Assembly (NCBI GenBank): GCA_028023455.1
Contig: JAQFVV010000141.1
Location: 1,560,056 to 1,624,055 of the forward strand
Length of the DNA: 64,000 nt
From: Epiperipatus broadwayi
Lineage: Eukaryota; Onychophora; Udeonychophora; Euonychophora; Peripatidae
Direction of reading: 5' to 3'
Position numbers and translations under genes: made by a program
Notes under the pieces: generated by a model
Seen by the model: only the letters and a program-made list of their open reading frames with translations
Database searches by the model: none
What the model was told of the DNA's origin: nothing
Part shown: one piece after another, positions 40,600 to 52,783 of the stretch
Layout: each line of letters begins with the position of its first letter
Numbering within the stretch: the first letter of the stretch is position 1

Positions 40600-40831
40600 T
40601 TATTATTATTATTATTCATTATTACTAGTTAGGTGTGGATGAATATGATATTGAATCCCTTATCATGCTTGACTACAATAATTTTTAAATTGCCTTAAAT
40701 TAGTTTAAGAACCTGAGATTTATTTAGCTAAATTAGTTTAAATAAAAGGATTAAGATTTATTTATTAGTGTAATCTTAACGATTAGTTATTATTAAAGTC
40801 GTAAGAATACTATAGATTTATTATTTGAGAT
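36230..40831 (+). mobile_element. Family F copy 1: large non-coding element
   Basis: The block starts TGTACCTTTTCTATAGGTCA and shares ordered, diverged landmarks with 54338-58290. These are AGCTGGCCATAATAAATAA near 36450, a TATAAAT promoter-like site at 37217, ATAATATTTGCAC near 40235, AATCCCTTATCATGCTTG near 40655, and AGAACCTGAGAT near 40710. It ends at a (TA)n tract. There is no protein-coding capacity. TG-initial ends at TA tracts plus a central TATA box suggest an old, very long LTR or an internally empty LTR element. Confidence 0.5.
40536..40614. repeat. (ATT)n microsatellite
   Basis: About 79 bp of ATT triplets with one interruption, inside family F copy 1. The other F copy lacks it. 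Confidence 0.95.
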
Positions 40832-40850
40832 AATATATATATATATATAT

Positions 40851-43022
40851 CCAGGCGAATCCGGGTAGTGTTTTCTTATTTTTGGAAAACAATGTATATA
40901 AATCTATAGATTAATGGAGATGTTTATTACACTGACGACATAAAATATAACTATGGCTGTTTAGTCACTATAACACCTGTAGACAAAATCTTAATGTTAT
41001 TTACCTAACAAAATGATGGTAAGAACTGATCTTTATTCAGGAAATCTATGAGATTGCTCTGCACATTAAGTATACACATACTATGTGATTATTAGAATTA
41101 TATATTTCCCATCTTAGTTATTACCTTATCTATAATAAATTCTTGTGGTGAAAGCATATTTATGAGCATCAGGCTGAAGCCAACCTCTAGCACCATTCCC
41201 ACTATTGCAGTAAGAATTACACTTTACCATAATACTACTGGATTGTAACCGATGTTTACTCATGTGCCCAACCCTATCTAGCTCAATCTCAAGGCTGGGA
41301 GGGAAACCCGAACAGATGACCAGAGGTATTTGAGAATGTACATTGATTAGGCTTCGTTATATAGCTTCTTTCAAATCACCTGTGTTTTAAAAATAATTTG
41401 CAAATAATTTAAATTAACTACCTTGACCTTCATAAGTTATTACTCAAAACTGCTATTTACCACAATTCAGTTGCTGGACTTAAGGTTAGGGTTGAAAGTA
41501 TATTAGATCTAGGTGTGTACTCATATAAACCATGCATAACTAACTTTGAGAGACATAATGATAGGAAAACAACTGGAAAATATAAACAATAAATCAACTC
41601 GTCATTACTATAGCAAATAATTATCATTGTAAGTAAGAACACAATTTTATATTCTTTTATTATCAATGGGGGAATTTATTAAAATTTATATATCAACAAT
41701 AAAAAATACATAAAATATATTAAATAAAATACAAAGCATGAAATAAAAAAATATATAATTGCACGCTGCACAACATTCCCTATTTTAATAATAAATAAAC
41801 AGCCCTTGAGGGAAACTATGCATAATTACAAAAGTCCCACTAACCGTTTTAACCAGATGTTTTAAGTTCTTATGTGTAAGCTTACATTTATCTAGGCGTT
41901 TGTACTTGGAGAGTTATTCTTCCATAATTCGAGTAATATAAATATGCGTTCTTAGTATGAGTCCAGAATAAATGTTTTTGTTTGTTGCTTTAATATAGAA
42001 ATGAATACTAATGTCAACAATCAGCAATGAAATCTAGTTTGAAATTTAGTCAGCACACAATATCAATTATCTTTTCTTTCTGCTGGTCAGTGATGAAGAT
42101 CTTGTTTCAAATTTAGTAAGCACATGAGATAAACTGTCTTTTATTACTTCTTTGTATCACTCTAATGCATAATCCATGGTATCAGCAGAGGTTATAGTGA
42201 AGGTAAGCAGGCAGCAGCATCAGAAATAGCTAGGTACTAGGACCATGAGGTGTTAGCCCTACATGAATATGGCTTCTAACCCATAGTCAAGGATTTACAT
42301 AGTTAGTAAGTTTGATTCTAAAGGCATTATGTTCAGCAATTTGACTAATCCACAAACTTTGCCTGTCCAGCCAGAGACTGTAAGATAAGAGCACAAAAAC
42401 TTGCCTTCTCTCTCACTGATTCAACATTTTTTTTTTTCCAAATTTTATTTCTCTTTTCATTAGCCTTCATATCTTTTATCAATTAGCTAGGAATGCTTTT
42501 ACCATTTTATTTTCCCACTGATCTAATCATTTACATTTTTGCCTGACCAGATCCTTTCTCTTTGTTCAACATATAAAAACTACAACATTTATTGGAATTT
42601 GGTGGCCAAAATTGCCATCATAAATGACAAAAAATCACCTTGGGAAATTTGTGGCTTCCCCTCACCAAAACAAGACATTTCATTATAAAAACAAAATAAA
42701 TGTCCATTTAGTATAAAAAAATAATACATTAACGTATAACCATTTCTCTAAAGTTATTTTTTTCTTTTATTTTCTGTTTTTTTTCTCTCTTTTATAACAA
42801 TAACAGCCAATATATTTTGCTAAAACAAGCATTTATACTCATTACCAAAAAAAATTAAAAATCTATTTATTTCTCTTTATATACATATCACTTGCCATAT
42901 ACAGTTATCAAAAAATTAAAACCAAAGTTATGCAAGCTGTACCTATATTGAGCATACAAACATCTGGGGCAGTTGGGGGACATTATTAAATTCCCTTGTA
43001 AAAGGGTTTAAACCAGGATACT
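40851..43022. other. Stretch between (TA)n tracts with no gene seen
   Basis: The block is bounded by TA tracts at 40832-40850 and about 43023-43048. Composition is somewhat less AT-rich at 41160-41330 and 42040-42400. I see no reading frame above 70 codons with sensible composition, and no LTR-type ends that I can support. Confidence 0.45.
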
Positions 43023-43048
43023 CTTATATATATAAATATATATATATG

Positions 43049-45751
43049 TGTTCAAAAGATGGCGCTATACCAAAACCGCCGAACAAGTGTAAGATTTCTT
43101 TTACATAAACGAAAAAAGAGTCAGAAATTAACTACCTCTTTCATTTACTCACCCCCAGATCAGCTGATTTCAAGCTGGTTTGCTCTCCTCAGTGGGGGAT
43201 AGAGTATAGAAACTAGATCTAAAACACTGACTCTCAAGTGTTTATGCAAAACGTTTCTATCAGATTACAAGCGTGAATTTTTCAGACCGGTAAAGTCTTC
43301 AAACTCAGCCTAGCAAGCCAGATATTTATATGGGTCTGATCTCAGTTCAGAATCACCATATAATCAAAGTCTCTGCAATATATATATCATTGCAAGAAAA
43401 CTTTAAAGGTACATTTATGAAAAACAAAAACAAGTTAATCACGTAACCTGCTATCACTTGTTATTTATGTTCAAAAGGTGGCGCTATACCAAAACCGCCG
43501 AACAAGTGTAAGATTTGTTTTACATAAACGAAAAAAGAGTCAGAAATTAACTACCTCTTTCATTTGCTCACCCCCAGATCAGCTGATTTCAAGCTGGTTT
43601 GCTCTCCTCAGTGGGGGATAGAGTATAGAAACTAGATCTAAAACACTGACTCTCAAGTGTTTATGTAAAACGTTTCTATCAGATTGCAAGCGTGAATTTT
43701 TCAGACCGGTAAAGTCTTCAAACTCAGCCTAGCAAGCCAGATATTTATATGGGTCTGATCTCAGTTCAGAATCACCATATAATCAAAGTCTCTGCAATAT
43801 ATATCATTGCAAGAAAACTTTAAAGGTACATTTATGAAAAACAAAAACAAGTTAATCACGTAACCTGCTATCACTTGATATTTATGTTCAAAAGATGGCG
43901 CTATACCAAAACTGCCAAACAAGTGTAAGATTTGTTTTACATAAACGAAAAAAAAGTCAGAAATTAACTACCTCTTTCATTTGCTCACCCCCAGATCAGC
44001 TGATTTCAAGCTGGTTTGCTCTCCTCAGTGGGGGATAGAGTATAGAAACTAGATCTAAAACACTGACTCTCAAGTGTTTATGCAAAATGTTTCTATCAGA
44101 TTGCAAGCGTGAATTTTTCAGACCGGTAAAGTCTTCAAACTCAGCCTAGCAAGCCAGATATTTATATGGGTCTGATCTCAGTTCAGAATCACCATATAAT
44201 CAAAGTCTCTGCAATATATATCATTGCAAGAAAACTTTAAAGGTACATTTATGAAAAACAAAAACAAGTTAATCATGTAACCTGCTATCACTTGTTATTT
44301 ATGTTCAAAAGATGGCGCTATACCAAAACCGCCGAACAAGTGTAAGATTTGTTTTACATAAACGAAAAAAGAGTCAGAAATTAACTACTCTTTCATTTGC
44401 TCACCCCCAGATCAGCTGATTTCAAGCTGGTTTGCTCTCCTCAGTGGGGAATAGAGTATAGAAACTACATCTAAAACACTGACTCTCAAGTGTTTATGCA
44501 AAACGTTTCTATCAGATTGCAAGCGTGAATTTTTCAGACCGGTAAAGTCTTCAAACTCAGCCTAGCAAGCCAGATATTTATATGGGTCTGATCTCAGTTC
44601 AGAATCACCATATAATCAAAGTCTCTGCAATATATATCATTGCAAGAAAACTTTAAAGGTACATTTATGAAAAACAAAAACAAGTTAATCACGTAACCTG
44701 CTATCACTTGTTATTTATGTTCAAAAGATGGCGCTATACCAAAACCGCCGAACAAGTGTAAGATTTGTTTTACATAAACGAAAAAAGAGTCAGAAATTAA
44801 CTACCTCTTTCATTTGCTCACCCCAGATCAGCTGATTTCAAGCTGGTTTGCTCTCCTCAGTGGGGGATAGAGTATAGAAACTAGATCTAAAACACTGACT
44901 CTCAAGTGTTTATGCAAAACGTTTCTATCAGATTGCAAGCGTGAATTTTTCAGACCGGTAAAGTCTTCAAACTCAGCCTAGCAAGCCAGATATTTATATG
45001 GGTCTGATCTCAGTTCAGTATCACCATATAATCAAAGTCTCTGCAATATATATCATTGCAAGAAAACTTTAAAGGTACATTTGTGAAAAACAAAAACAAG
45101 TTAATCACGTAACCTGCTATCACTTGTTATTTATGTTCAAAAGATGGCGCTATACCAAAACAGCCGAACAAGTGTAAGATTTGTTTTACATAAACGAAAA
45201 AAGAGTCAGAAATTAACTACCTCTTTCATTTGCTCACCCCCAGATCAGCTGATTTCAAGCTGGTTTGCTCTCCTCAGTGGGGGATAGAGTATAGAAACTA
45301 GATCTAAAACACTGACTCTCAAGTGTTTATGCAAAATGTTTCTATCAGATTGCAAGCGTGAATTTTTCAGACCGGTAAAGTCTTCAAACTCAGCCTAGCA
45401 AGCCAGATATTTATATGGGTCTGATCTCAGTTCAGAATCACCATATAATCAAAGTCTCTGCAATATATATCATTGCAAGAAAACTTTAAAGGTACATTTA
45501 TGAAAAACAAAAACAAATTAATCATGTAACCTGCTTATGTTCAAAAGATGGCGCTATACCAAAACTGCCGAACAAGTGTAAGATTTGTTTTACATAAACG
45601 AAAAAAGAGTCAGAAATTAACTACCTCTTTCATTTGCTCACCCCCAGATCAGCTGATTTCAAGCTGGTTTGCTCTCCTCAGTGGGGGATAGAGTATAGAA
45701 ACTAGATCTAAAACACTGACTCTCAAGTGTTTATGCAAAACGTTTCTATCA
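43049..45751 (+). repeat. Satellite array, 6.5 direct units of about 417 bp
   Basis: Units start with TGTTCAAAAGATGGCGC at 43049, 43468, 43885, 44302, 44718, 45134 and 45538; the last is cut at about 45751. The period is 416-419 bp except the sixth unit (404 bp, a 13-bp loss). Units are nearly identical. Each carries ATCAGCTGAT (a 10-bp palindrome), a perfect hairpin AAACACT...AGTGTTT, and GGCG...CGCC near the unit start. There is no open frame through the unit. Confidence 0.97.
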
Positions 45752-46309
45752 AAGAGATAGTTAATTTCTGACTCTTTTTTTGTTTATGTAAAACAAATCT
45801 TACACTTGTTCGGTGGTTTTGGTATAGCGCCATCTTTTGAACACAAATAACAAGTGATAGCAGGTTACGTGATTAACTTGTTTTTGTTTTTCATAAATGT
45901 ACCTTTAAAGTTTTCTTGCAATGATATATATTGCAGAGACTTTGATTATATGGTGATTCTGAACTGAGATCAGACCCATATAAATATCTGTCTTGCTAGG
46001 CTGAGTTTGAAGACTTTACCGGTCTGAAAAATTCACGCTTACAATCTGATAGATACGTTTTGCATAAACACTTGAGAGTCAGTGTTTTAGATCTAGTTTC
46101 TATACTCTATCCCCCACTGAGGAGAGCAAACCAGCTTGAAATCAGCTGATCTGGGGGTGAGCAAATGAAAGAGGTAGTTAATTTCTGACTCTTTTTTCGT
46201 TTATGTAAAACAAATCTTGCACTTGTTCGGCGGTTTTGGTATAGCGCCATCTTTTGAACATAAATAACAAGTGATAGCAGGTTACGTGATTAACTTGTTT
46301 TTGTTTTTC
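45752..46309 (-). repeat. Inverted continuation of the satellite, about 1.3 units
   Basis: At about 45751 the array switches orientation: the first 90 bp of a unit, then one full unit (45842-46257), then part of a third, all reversed. It stops inside a unit at a (TA)n tract (46310-46331). The reversed units pair with the direct ones, so the whole forms a foldback structure with arms of over 500 bp. Confidence 0.95.
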
Positions 46310-46331
46310 ATATATATATATATATATATAT

Positions 46332-47191
46332 TGTGCCAGTCAGATGATGTATGTTGGTTTAACTCAGTTAGAATACTAGTCGAAAGTACCTCAAGGCCAC
46401 TCATACGCGAGATATTAAATCAAGAATACTATGACCTCTGCCCTCTTCACCTATTACCATATCTAATTATGAACCAACAACATTATCTGAGACATACATA
46501 AATTATTTGCTCACCCGGCCCAAACTTAGCATCAGGGGAGAGACATGGATAAGAATAATTATAAAACTAAATATTTAAATGTGCATAAAAGTCTATGAAA
46601 AATGTGTTTTGCATGCCTGGATCATTGGAAAAGTAAAATAAGGGATTAAAATAAAATTAGAAAACTGAAGCTTTTTAGTTAAATAATATATTTAAGTAAT
46701 GACTTTTAAAATATTAGTAATGTTTTAATGGCCTCCACTATTCTTCTGTGGATTAATGAAAAACAAATCAGACAATAAAAACGGATATAAATGATATAAT
46801 ATTTTTTGCGGTCTAAGTCTTTTCTTCCCAATTTTAATAAAATTGTCAACTCGACTCTCCTCGATAAAGCACAATAAAAAAATCTTTTGCAAAGCATTTT
46901 CTAATTGCTTTGTGCTAAAAACAGTTTAAAATTATTTAAGATGTATATAGCTAACTAAGATATATGTAATGAGCTAATTGCGGACAAAAGAGGCATTATC
47001 GAGGAGATCAAGTTGGAAAACAAAAAAAACTGACTCATATTTAATCTACAAATATAAATGAAATTGGAAAGATATTTTAAATGAAAAATTAACCTTTACG
47101 TACACCACAATGGAATATGAAGTATTGATAACATGTTAGCAAAGAGGAATAGCGCAGGAAAAGTGTTAAATATAAATAGATAGATGATCAC

Positions 47192-47194
<3 letters not shown>
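46332..47194. mobile_element. Small block with TGTGCC...CACACA ends between TA tracts
   Basis: The block starts TGTGCCAGTC after one (TA)n tract and ends GATCACACA before the next, so it has the same boundary style as the LTR blocks. It contains GTCGAAAGTACCTC near 46378, similar to the 3' half of the PLE hammerheads. No coding sequence was recognised. Its family is unknown. Confidence 0.35.

Positions 47195-47228
<34 letters not shown>
47195..47228. repeat. (TA)n tract at 5' edge of element B
   Basis: A pure TA tract directly abuts the TGTAC start of the element B LTR. Confidence 0.9.
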
Positions 47229-47231
<3 letters not shown>

Positions 47232-48827
47232 ACTTATATAGGCACATATAATTTTATCTAAAATTGTTATTAAAACAATCTTTCGTTAAAGAAAACATAA
47301 TATTAAATGTTGAAGATTTTATTCAGTTTGTTTTCGAAAAAGATAAGAATTAAAGAGTTTTTTTTTAGTATTCGTAAAAATATAATTTAAAAAGTTAAAA
47401 CATACAAATCTCTTTTCATTCAAGTTTAATTAAAGAAAAATAATGTTAAAACTAATATATGACCGTATATATGTGCGATTGTCAACAATAGAATAAATGT
47501 TATTATAAAGTTAAAGAAGATTATTGTTAAAAAACATGGCAATGGTTATTAATTAAAATATAAAACAACATCTCTGCATGGCTATTACTAATTAAGCAAT
47601 CTTCCAAAACATGTTTATCAAAGGATTAATTGATAAGGAATTTGACAACAGATCTTTGCCGGAGATATCAGAAAGACAACAAGGCGCAGGTATAAATAGA
47701 CCTTTTTTATCAGACAGTAATTCAGTTCACAAAGTTATTGAGAGAGTGCAGTTCGGAAATTAATTGAGTCAGTTAAGAAACAAAATGCAGTGCTGAGAAT
47801 ATTTTGGAACACACGTTTATCTCCAGCCCAGATGTCCGAGAAAACAGCAGATCTGCCCGTGAAATAATGTCAGCTTAACATCTTAGAAAATCTCCGTCAG
47901 TATCTATTTGTCTCCGATAGCAATAATCGTGAAAATCAGGAAACTCAGCAAGGAAACGTCCCAGCCGGCTGGTAAGCATTTATAATGGAAATATCTTCAC
48001 CGAAAGCAGCCTCCAAAGAACAAAATTCTACGTCCACATTCAAAAAGCCTAGGTAAAAACATTTGCTTATTTCGTTGTATACTGTAATAGCCATTGCATT
48101 TCATTAATTTGTGCGAATCCTCCAAGAGTCTAATTATATGAACTCGATATCATACATAAACGAACTATTGATATGAGTGTGATTAAATTTCAAATGCTAT
48201 GTAATCCTTTATTATCATTATTATGTGTGTGCATGAGTTAATGTGTGCGTGATCATTATATCAATATTTATTAGTTAAATTAGAGTGTTCTGTTATTAAA
48301 TCTATAGGAATATTTAAACTATTTAGAAATGTTAATTTAAAATATGCGTGTGTTTTATTAGAATTATAAAATGTTTAAATTTAGTAAATAAATGTTAGTT
48401 AATAAATTATCTTTAAAATTAAACTTTATTTGTCAGTCAATTCTTTTTATCAATTCTTTTACCAAATTCTTTTTATCAATTCTTTTTAACAAATTATTTT
48501 ATTAATTCTTTTAATCACTAATTAAGTATAATCTATTAGTGATTACAAACAACTGAGCTAGTCGTGGATTTAGGCGTTGAGTTAGTGGCCAGTGCTTAAA
48601 TTGCATTATTTATTCATCCTTGAATAGATAGCTGGCGCCCGTGTTTATACACAAACAAAAAAAAGTGCTTTGAACTTGGTGTTGAACTCAACAGTCGAGA
48701 AGAAGTTATGTCCTGGAAATGTAACGTTAGTTATATACTTTATAGCTATCGTTTGGGTATACATACTCTCCGAGTATGTTCTTCTCTGCCTAAAAGGTCG
48801 GTGTTTCGAATACTACATATTCGAACA
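47229..48827 (+). repeat. Element B 5' LTR
   Basis: Direct repeat of 51082-52691. It begins TGTACTTATAT, shortened relative to TGTAATGTATC in the 3' LTR. TATAAATAG at 47691 is followed by a leader shared with LTR E. CTGGCGCCC lies at 48632-48640, about 190 bp before the end. The 3' edge is ambiguous: homology with the 3' LTR stops at GAACA (48827), but CGGTTCA at 48828-48834 resembles the CGGTACA terminus of LTR E, so the true end may be 48834. Confidence 0.92.
47691..47698 (+). promoter_or_regulatory. TATA box in element B 5' LTR
   Basis: TATAAATA followed by GACCTTTTTTATCAGACAGT is conserved at 51555 in the 3' LTR. A related TATATAGAAAT followed by TTTTTTATCAGACTA stands in LTR E near 60193, so three LTRs support it as the core promoter. 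Confidence 0.65.
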
Positions 48828-49198
48828 CGGTTCAAATGGCTAGACCCAAATTGGGGCTGAACCTAAGAAACAACAGTAACAAGGTACTTTGTATCTTGTT
48901 TGAAAATTTTGTTTTATACAAAAGTTAAATTACGTATGTAAAAGTGTTTTAATTTTAAAAAAGAATTGACCGAAAACTTTTTTTTTCCAAATGAAAAGAG
49001 ATTTTGACATTTATGCTATCAAATCAGAGTCAATTGGGTGGTATGGGTGGAGTTAAAGCATTAAGAGCGGGTAGTGAAAAGGACAAAAGGCTGGAGTTAA
49101 CGTGAGTTTCCGTATTAGTAAGAAAAATAAATAAATAAATCGTATAGCAAATTTAGTCTAACATAAGCGCTAGTTTGAAACAAAATATTGTTTTAAAA
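48828..49198 (+). other. Element B leader with primer-binding-like motif
   Basis: TGGCTAGACCCAAATTGGGG starts at 48837. It aligns with the primer-binding site of element A (TGGCGACCCAACTCGGGC) allowing a two-base insertion. It lies 9 bp from the homology-defined LTR end, or 2 bp if the LTR ends at 48834. The rest of the leader is AT-rich with no frame. Confidence 0.5.
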
Positions 49199-49862
49199 AT
49201 GGAAAAAGAGAAAGAAATGTCTGAGACACAGATGCTGAAAATGATGGATAAATATGATGGAAGAAATGCGTCAAGAATTCAGGCAGTCATCAAGAATTCA
49301 TTGCGGGAATAAGAGAAATAAGATGTGAAATTAAAGGAATGAGGAGTGAAATAATAGAGAAAGTAGAGGAGAACCAAAAAGGCAGAGAGTTAGATTTAGT
49401 TAAAGAAAGTCAGGAAGCTGAGGTCATGAAAGATATAGAAATTGAGGTAGAACTAGATAGTGTTGAAACAGAAAAGACTGAAATAAAAATTAAAGCAGAA
49501 CAGGATAGTGCTAAGACAGAGAAAAACATAGATCAAGAAATAGAAGAGAGACATAAGTTCAAAGTAGAAGATAGCATTGAAAGTTTTTACAAAAATTTAA
49601 AAAGGTTAAAGTAAAAGTCCGTGTTCATTTTAAATGGAGATGTAAATCAAAGAAAAAGCGCAAGGAAAAATATTCATGGTTAGGAAAAATACAGAGGGAT
49701 GTGAAGCTTAAAGGTTTTCTAATTTACAAGGCAAAAAATAGAACAGAGAGAGAAAGAGCTAAAGCTGCAAACTTTATAGATGTGAGGATATGGAGCATAA
49801 TTTATGTTAGTGAATTAGTAGAAAGAAAGAAGGAACCACCGGACATATTTAAAAGATACTAA
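49199..49862 (+). pseudogene. Gag-like coiled-coil and basic reading frames of element B
   Basis: Three overlapping pieces are seen. An ATG at 49199 opens 37 codons (MEKEKEMSETQMLKMMDK...). After a small CAAGAATTCA duplication that shifts the phase, a 91-codon frame at 49339-49614 is rich in Glu and Lys (heptad-like). It ends just after T-TTA-AAA (49596-49602). Reading on in the -1 frame gives 87 more codons to 49862 that are strongly basic first (KWRCKSKKKRKEKYSWLGK) and then mixed. The N-terminal part resembles the coiled coil of element A's Gag in style; no capsid or zinc motif is clear. The basic part could bind nucleic acid. Assignment as Gag is an inference from position and composition. 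Confidence 0.5.
49596..49602 (+). promoter_or_regulatory. Candidate -1 ribosomal frameshift heptamer
   Basis: In the frame of 49339-49614 the codons are AAT-TTA-AAA, so T TTA AAA fits the X XXY YYZ slippery pattern. The zero frame stops 10 bases downstream (TAA at 49612) and the -1 frame stays open for 87 codons. A downstream pseudoknot was not established by eye. Confidence 0.45.
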
Positions 49863-51068
49863 ATGGGCAGAATAGTAAAGGCAATAAACAAAAAGGACCG
49901 GAAATGGACAATGAGCAGGAATATGATTATTCTAATGTCAATAATTTAAGAAGTTTAAATCTGAAACTTCTATTTAAAACTAAAATAATAAAATTAAAAA
50001 TAACTGAATAATAAATTAAATGTTTGAAAGCAATAATAATAACGGAGGCTTCGCAAAATAAAAGATTTTTTTTTCTCCATGCACATATTAATTAAGGAAA
50101 TGTTCGTAAATAAACAGTTCAAATAAATAAAAATCAATAAAAAACAAGTTAAATAAACAAGTATAATATATCTGTAGAAAATAAATAATGAATGAATCAT
50201 AATAAAGCAAAATAGTTTTTTTTTTCTGAGTACACGCACGTTAATATATAAGTTAAAGTAATGGGTTTAAAGTAATATAAATAAATATGTGTCCGTGATA
50301 GTTTCAAAATAATATTGTAGCATAAATAAATATGGATAATGATCATATGGGTTTAAAATAAGTATCGTAAAACTAAATATTTAAATAATGTTCATAATGA
50401 ATTTAAAAATAATATAAATGAGAGTCAATCTAAGTTGTATTATGAGTGTATAAGGGTTCGAATCTAAAAGGATGAGGGTAGTATTGAAATAAGTGAGATA
50501 AGGATTAAGTTTGAAGCTCTCGAATGGATAAATTCTAGTACCTGCAATGGATTGGGCAGGATCATTCATCTTTTAAAAAGTGCACTGGCAACAACCAGAG
50601 TAAGTCATAAGTCACTTTTCGGGGGAGAATCCCCATATCTCATACCTCGTTTTCCAAAGCGTAAGTCGGAAATGGACAGTTGAAAATTCCTGCCATTGCA
50701 GCTGCTTAGTCAAAGTCCAATCAAGAGAATCGGCAATAGTTTTCAAGGGCGCAAGTCGAAAATGGACAGTTGAAATTCCTGCCATTTGCAGCCACCTTTT
50801 TTTAGTCAAAGTCCGATCAAGAGAATCGGCAGTTGAAGCTTCGTTTACAAAAGATCCCTGTGCCACAAATTTAGTTTGTCCTCATGGTCATTATCCAGGA
50901 CGAACATTGTAAGCAATGTTACCAGCATACAAAGAAGAAAAGCATAATTGGAGATTGCCCTTAGTATGGAAAGGAAAAGATACCAAAAAGCAAACTTAGA
51001 AAGAATAATAAATTAAGATTTAATGTTGTCAGAGATAAAATGGTCAAAAATGACACATTTTACTCTCA
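49863..51068 (+). other. Element B internal region after the coding part
   Basis: AT-rich sequence with no pol motif. It contains the tandem duplication at 50651-50835, which falls in an 84-codon minus-strand open frame (50612-50866). I do not recognise that frame. Confidence 0.5.
50651..50835. repeat. Tandem duplication, about 90-bp unit, inside element B
   Basis: Two units (50651-50740 and 50741-50835) share TTCAAGG or TTCCAAAG, GCGYAAGTCG, AAATGGACAGTTGAAA, TTCCTGCCAT, TAGTCAAAGTCC and ATCAAGAGAATCGGCA. On the minus strand the frame stays open across both, giving a protein repeat of about 30 residues (ADSLD.TLTK...STVHFRL). The G+C content is higher than around it. Confidence 0.85.
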
Positions 51069-51081
51069 AAAGGAAGGGCGG
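51069..51081 (+). other. Polypurine tract of element B
   Basis: AAAAGGAAGGGCGG (one pyrimidine) ends directly at the TG of the 3' LTR. Confidence 0.7.
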
Positions 51082-52687
51082 TGTAATGTATCTATATTGA
51101 GATAGGCACATATAATTTTATCTAAAATTGTTATTAAAACAATCTTTCATTAAAGAAATCATAAAATTAAATGTTGAAGAGTTTATTCAGTTTCTTTTCG
51201 AAAAAGATAAGAATTAAATAGTTTTTTTTTAGTATTCGTAAAAATATAATTTAAAAAGTTAAAACACACAAATCTCTTTTCATTCAAGTTTAATTAAAGA
51301 AAAATAATGTTAAAACTAATATATGACCGTATATATGTGTGATTGTCAACAATAGAATAAATGTTATTATAAAGTTAAAGAAGATTATTATTAAAAAACA
51401 CGGCAATGGTTATTAATTAAAATATAAAACAACATCTCTGCATAGCTATTACTAATTAAGAAATCTTCCAAAACACATTTATCAAAGGATTAATTGATAA
51501 GGAATTTGACAACAGATCTTTACTGGAGATATTAGAAAGACAACAAGGCGCATGTATAAATAGACCTTTTTTATCGGACAGTAATTCAGTTCACAAAGTT
51601 ATTGAGAGAGTGCAGTTTGGAAATTAATTGAGTCAGTTAAGAAACAAAATGCAGTGCTTAGAATATTTTGGAATGCACGTTTATCTCCAGCCCAGATGTC
51701 CGAGAAAACAGCAGATCTGCCCGTGAAATAATGTCAGCTTAACATCTTAGAAAATCTCCGTCAGTATCTATTTGTCTCCAATAGCAATAATCATGAAAAT
51801 CAGGAAACTCAGCAAGGAAACGTCCCAGCCGGCTGGTAAGCATTTATAATGGAAATATCTTCACCGAAAGCAGCCTTCAAAGAACAAAATTCTATGTCCA
51901 CATTCAAAAAGCCTAGGTAAAAACATTTGCTTATTTCGTTCTATACTGTAATAGCCATTGCATTTCATTAATTTGTGTGAATCCTCCAAGAGTCTAATTA
52001 TATGAACTTGATATCATACATAAATGAACTATTGATATGAGTGTGATTAAATTTCAAATGCTATGTAGTCCTTTATTATCATTATTATGTGTGTGCATGA
52101 GTTAATGTGTGCGTGATCATTATATCAATATTTATTAGTTAAATTAGAGTGTTCTGTTATTAAATCTATAGGAATATTTAAACTATTTAGAAATGTTAAT
52201 TTAAAATATGCATGTGTTTTATTAGAATTATAAAATGTTTAAATTTAGTAAATAAATGTTAGTTAATAAATTATCTTTAAAATTAAACTTTATTTGTCGG
52301 TCAATTCTTTTTATCAATTCTTTTACCAAATTTTTTTATCCATTCTTTTTAACAAATTCTTTTATTAATTCTTTTAATCACTAATTAAGTATAATCTATT
52401 AGTGATTACAAACAACTGAGCTAGTCGTGGATTTAGGCATTGAGTTAGTGGCCATTGTTTAAAGTGCGTTATTTATTCATCCTTGAATAGATAGCTGGCG
52501 CCCATGTTTATACACAAACAAAAAAAAAGTGCTTTGAACTTGGTGTTGAACTCAACAGTCAAGAAGAAGTTATGTCCTGGAAATGTAACATTAGTTATAT
52601 ACTTTATAGATATCGTTTGGACATACATACTCTCCGAGTATGTTCTTCTCTGCCTAAGAGGCCGGTGTTTCGGATACTACATATTTG

Positions 52688-52691
<4 letters not shown>
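51082..52691 (+). repeat. Element B 3' LTR
   Basis: It begins TGTAATGTATC and ends TTTGAACA at a (TA)n tract. Differences from the 5' LTR are scattered single bases and small indels. It includes the TATA box (51555) and the box GTGCTTTGAACTTGGTG near 52529 that is also found in LTR E. Confidence 0.92.

Positions 52692-52781
<90 letters not shown>
52692..52781. repeat. (TA)n tract at 3' edge of element B
   Basis: About 90 bp of TA with one GA interruption. Confidence 0.92.

Positions 52782-52783
<2 letters not shown>

Larger units (their letters stand above)
47229..52691 (+). mobile_element. Element B: LTR element with a short coiled-coil frame, no pol
   Basis: Direct LTRs (47229-48827 and 51082-52691) flank a 2.25-kb internal region with a primer-binding-like site, a short gag-like coding region and a polypurine tract. 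There is no protease, RT, RNase H or integrase. Both outer ends are in (TA)n tracts. The LTRs look nearly identical, so the copy is fairly young. Like element A, it looks like a non-autonomous Ty3-type element that carries only a coiled-coil protein and the reverse-transcription signals. Whether its enzymes came from an element like C is inference. Confidence 0.88.

Noticed and set aside
43049-46309. Hammerhead ribozyme in the 417-bp satellite unit (minus strand TTTGAAGACTTTACCGGTCTGAAA)
   Set aside because: Stem II would be only three pairs overlapping the core, and no UH cleavage pair follows a stem III; the match is not convincing.
46332-46400. Hammerhead-like 3' half GTCGAAAGTACCTC
   Set aside because: It resembles the PLE ribozyme end, but I find no matching stem II strand or core upstream and no endonuclease nearby.
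49994-50239. 81-codon minus-strand frame in element B
   Set aside because: Low-complexity Phe/Ile/Leu/Tyr composition from AT-rich DNA and no domain.
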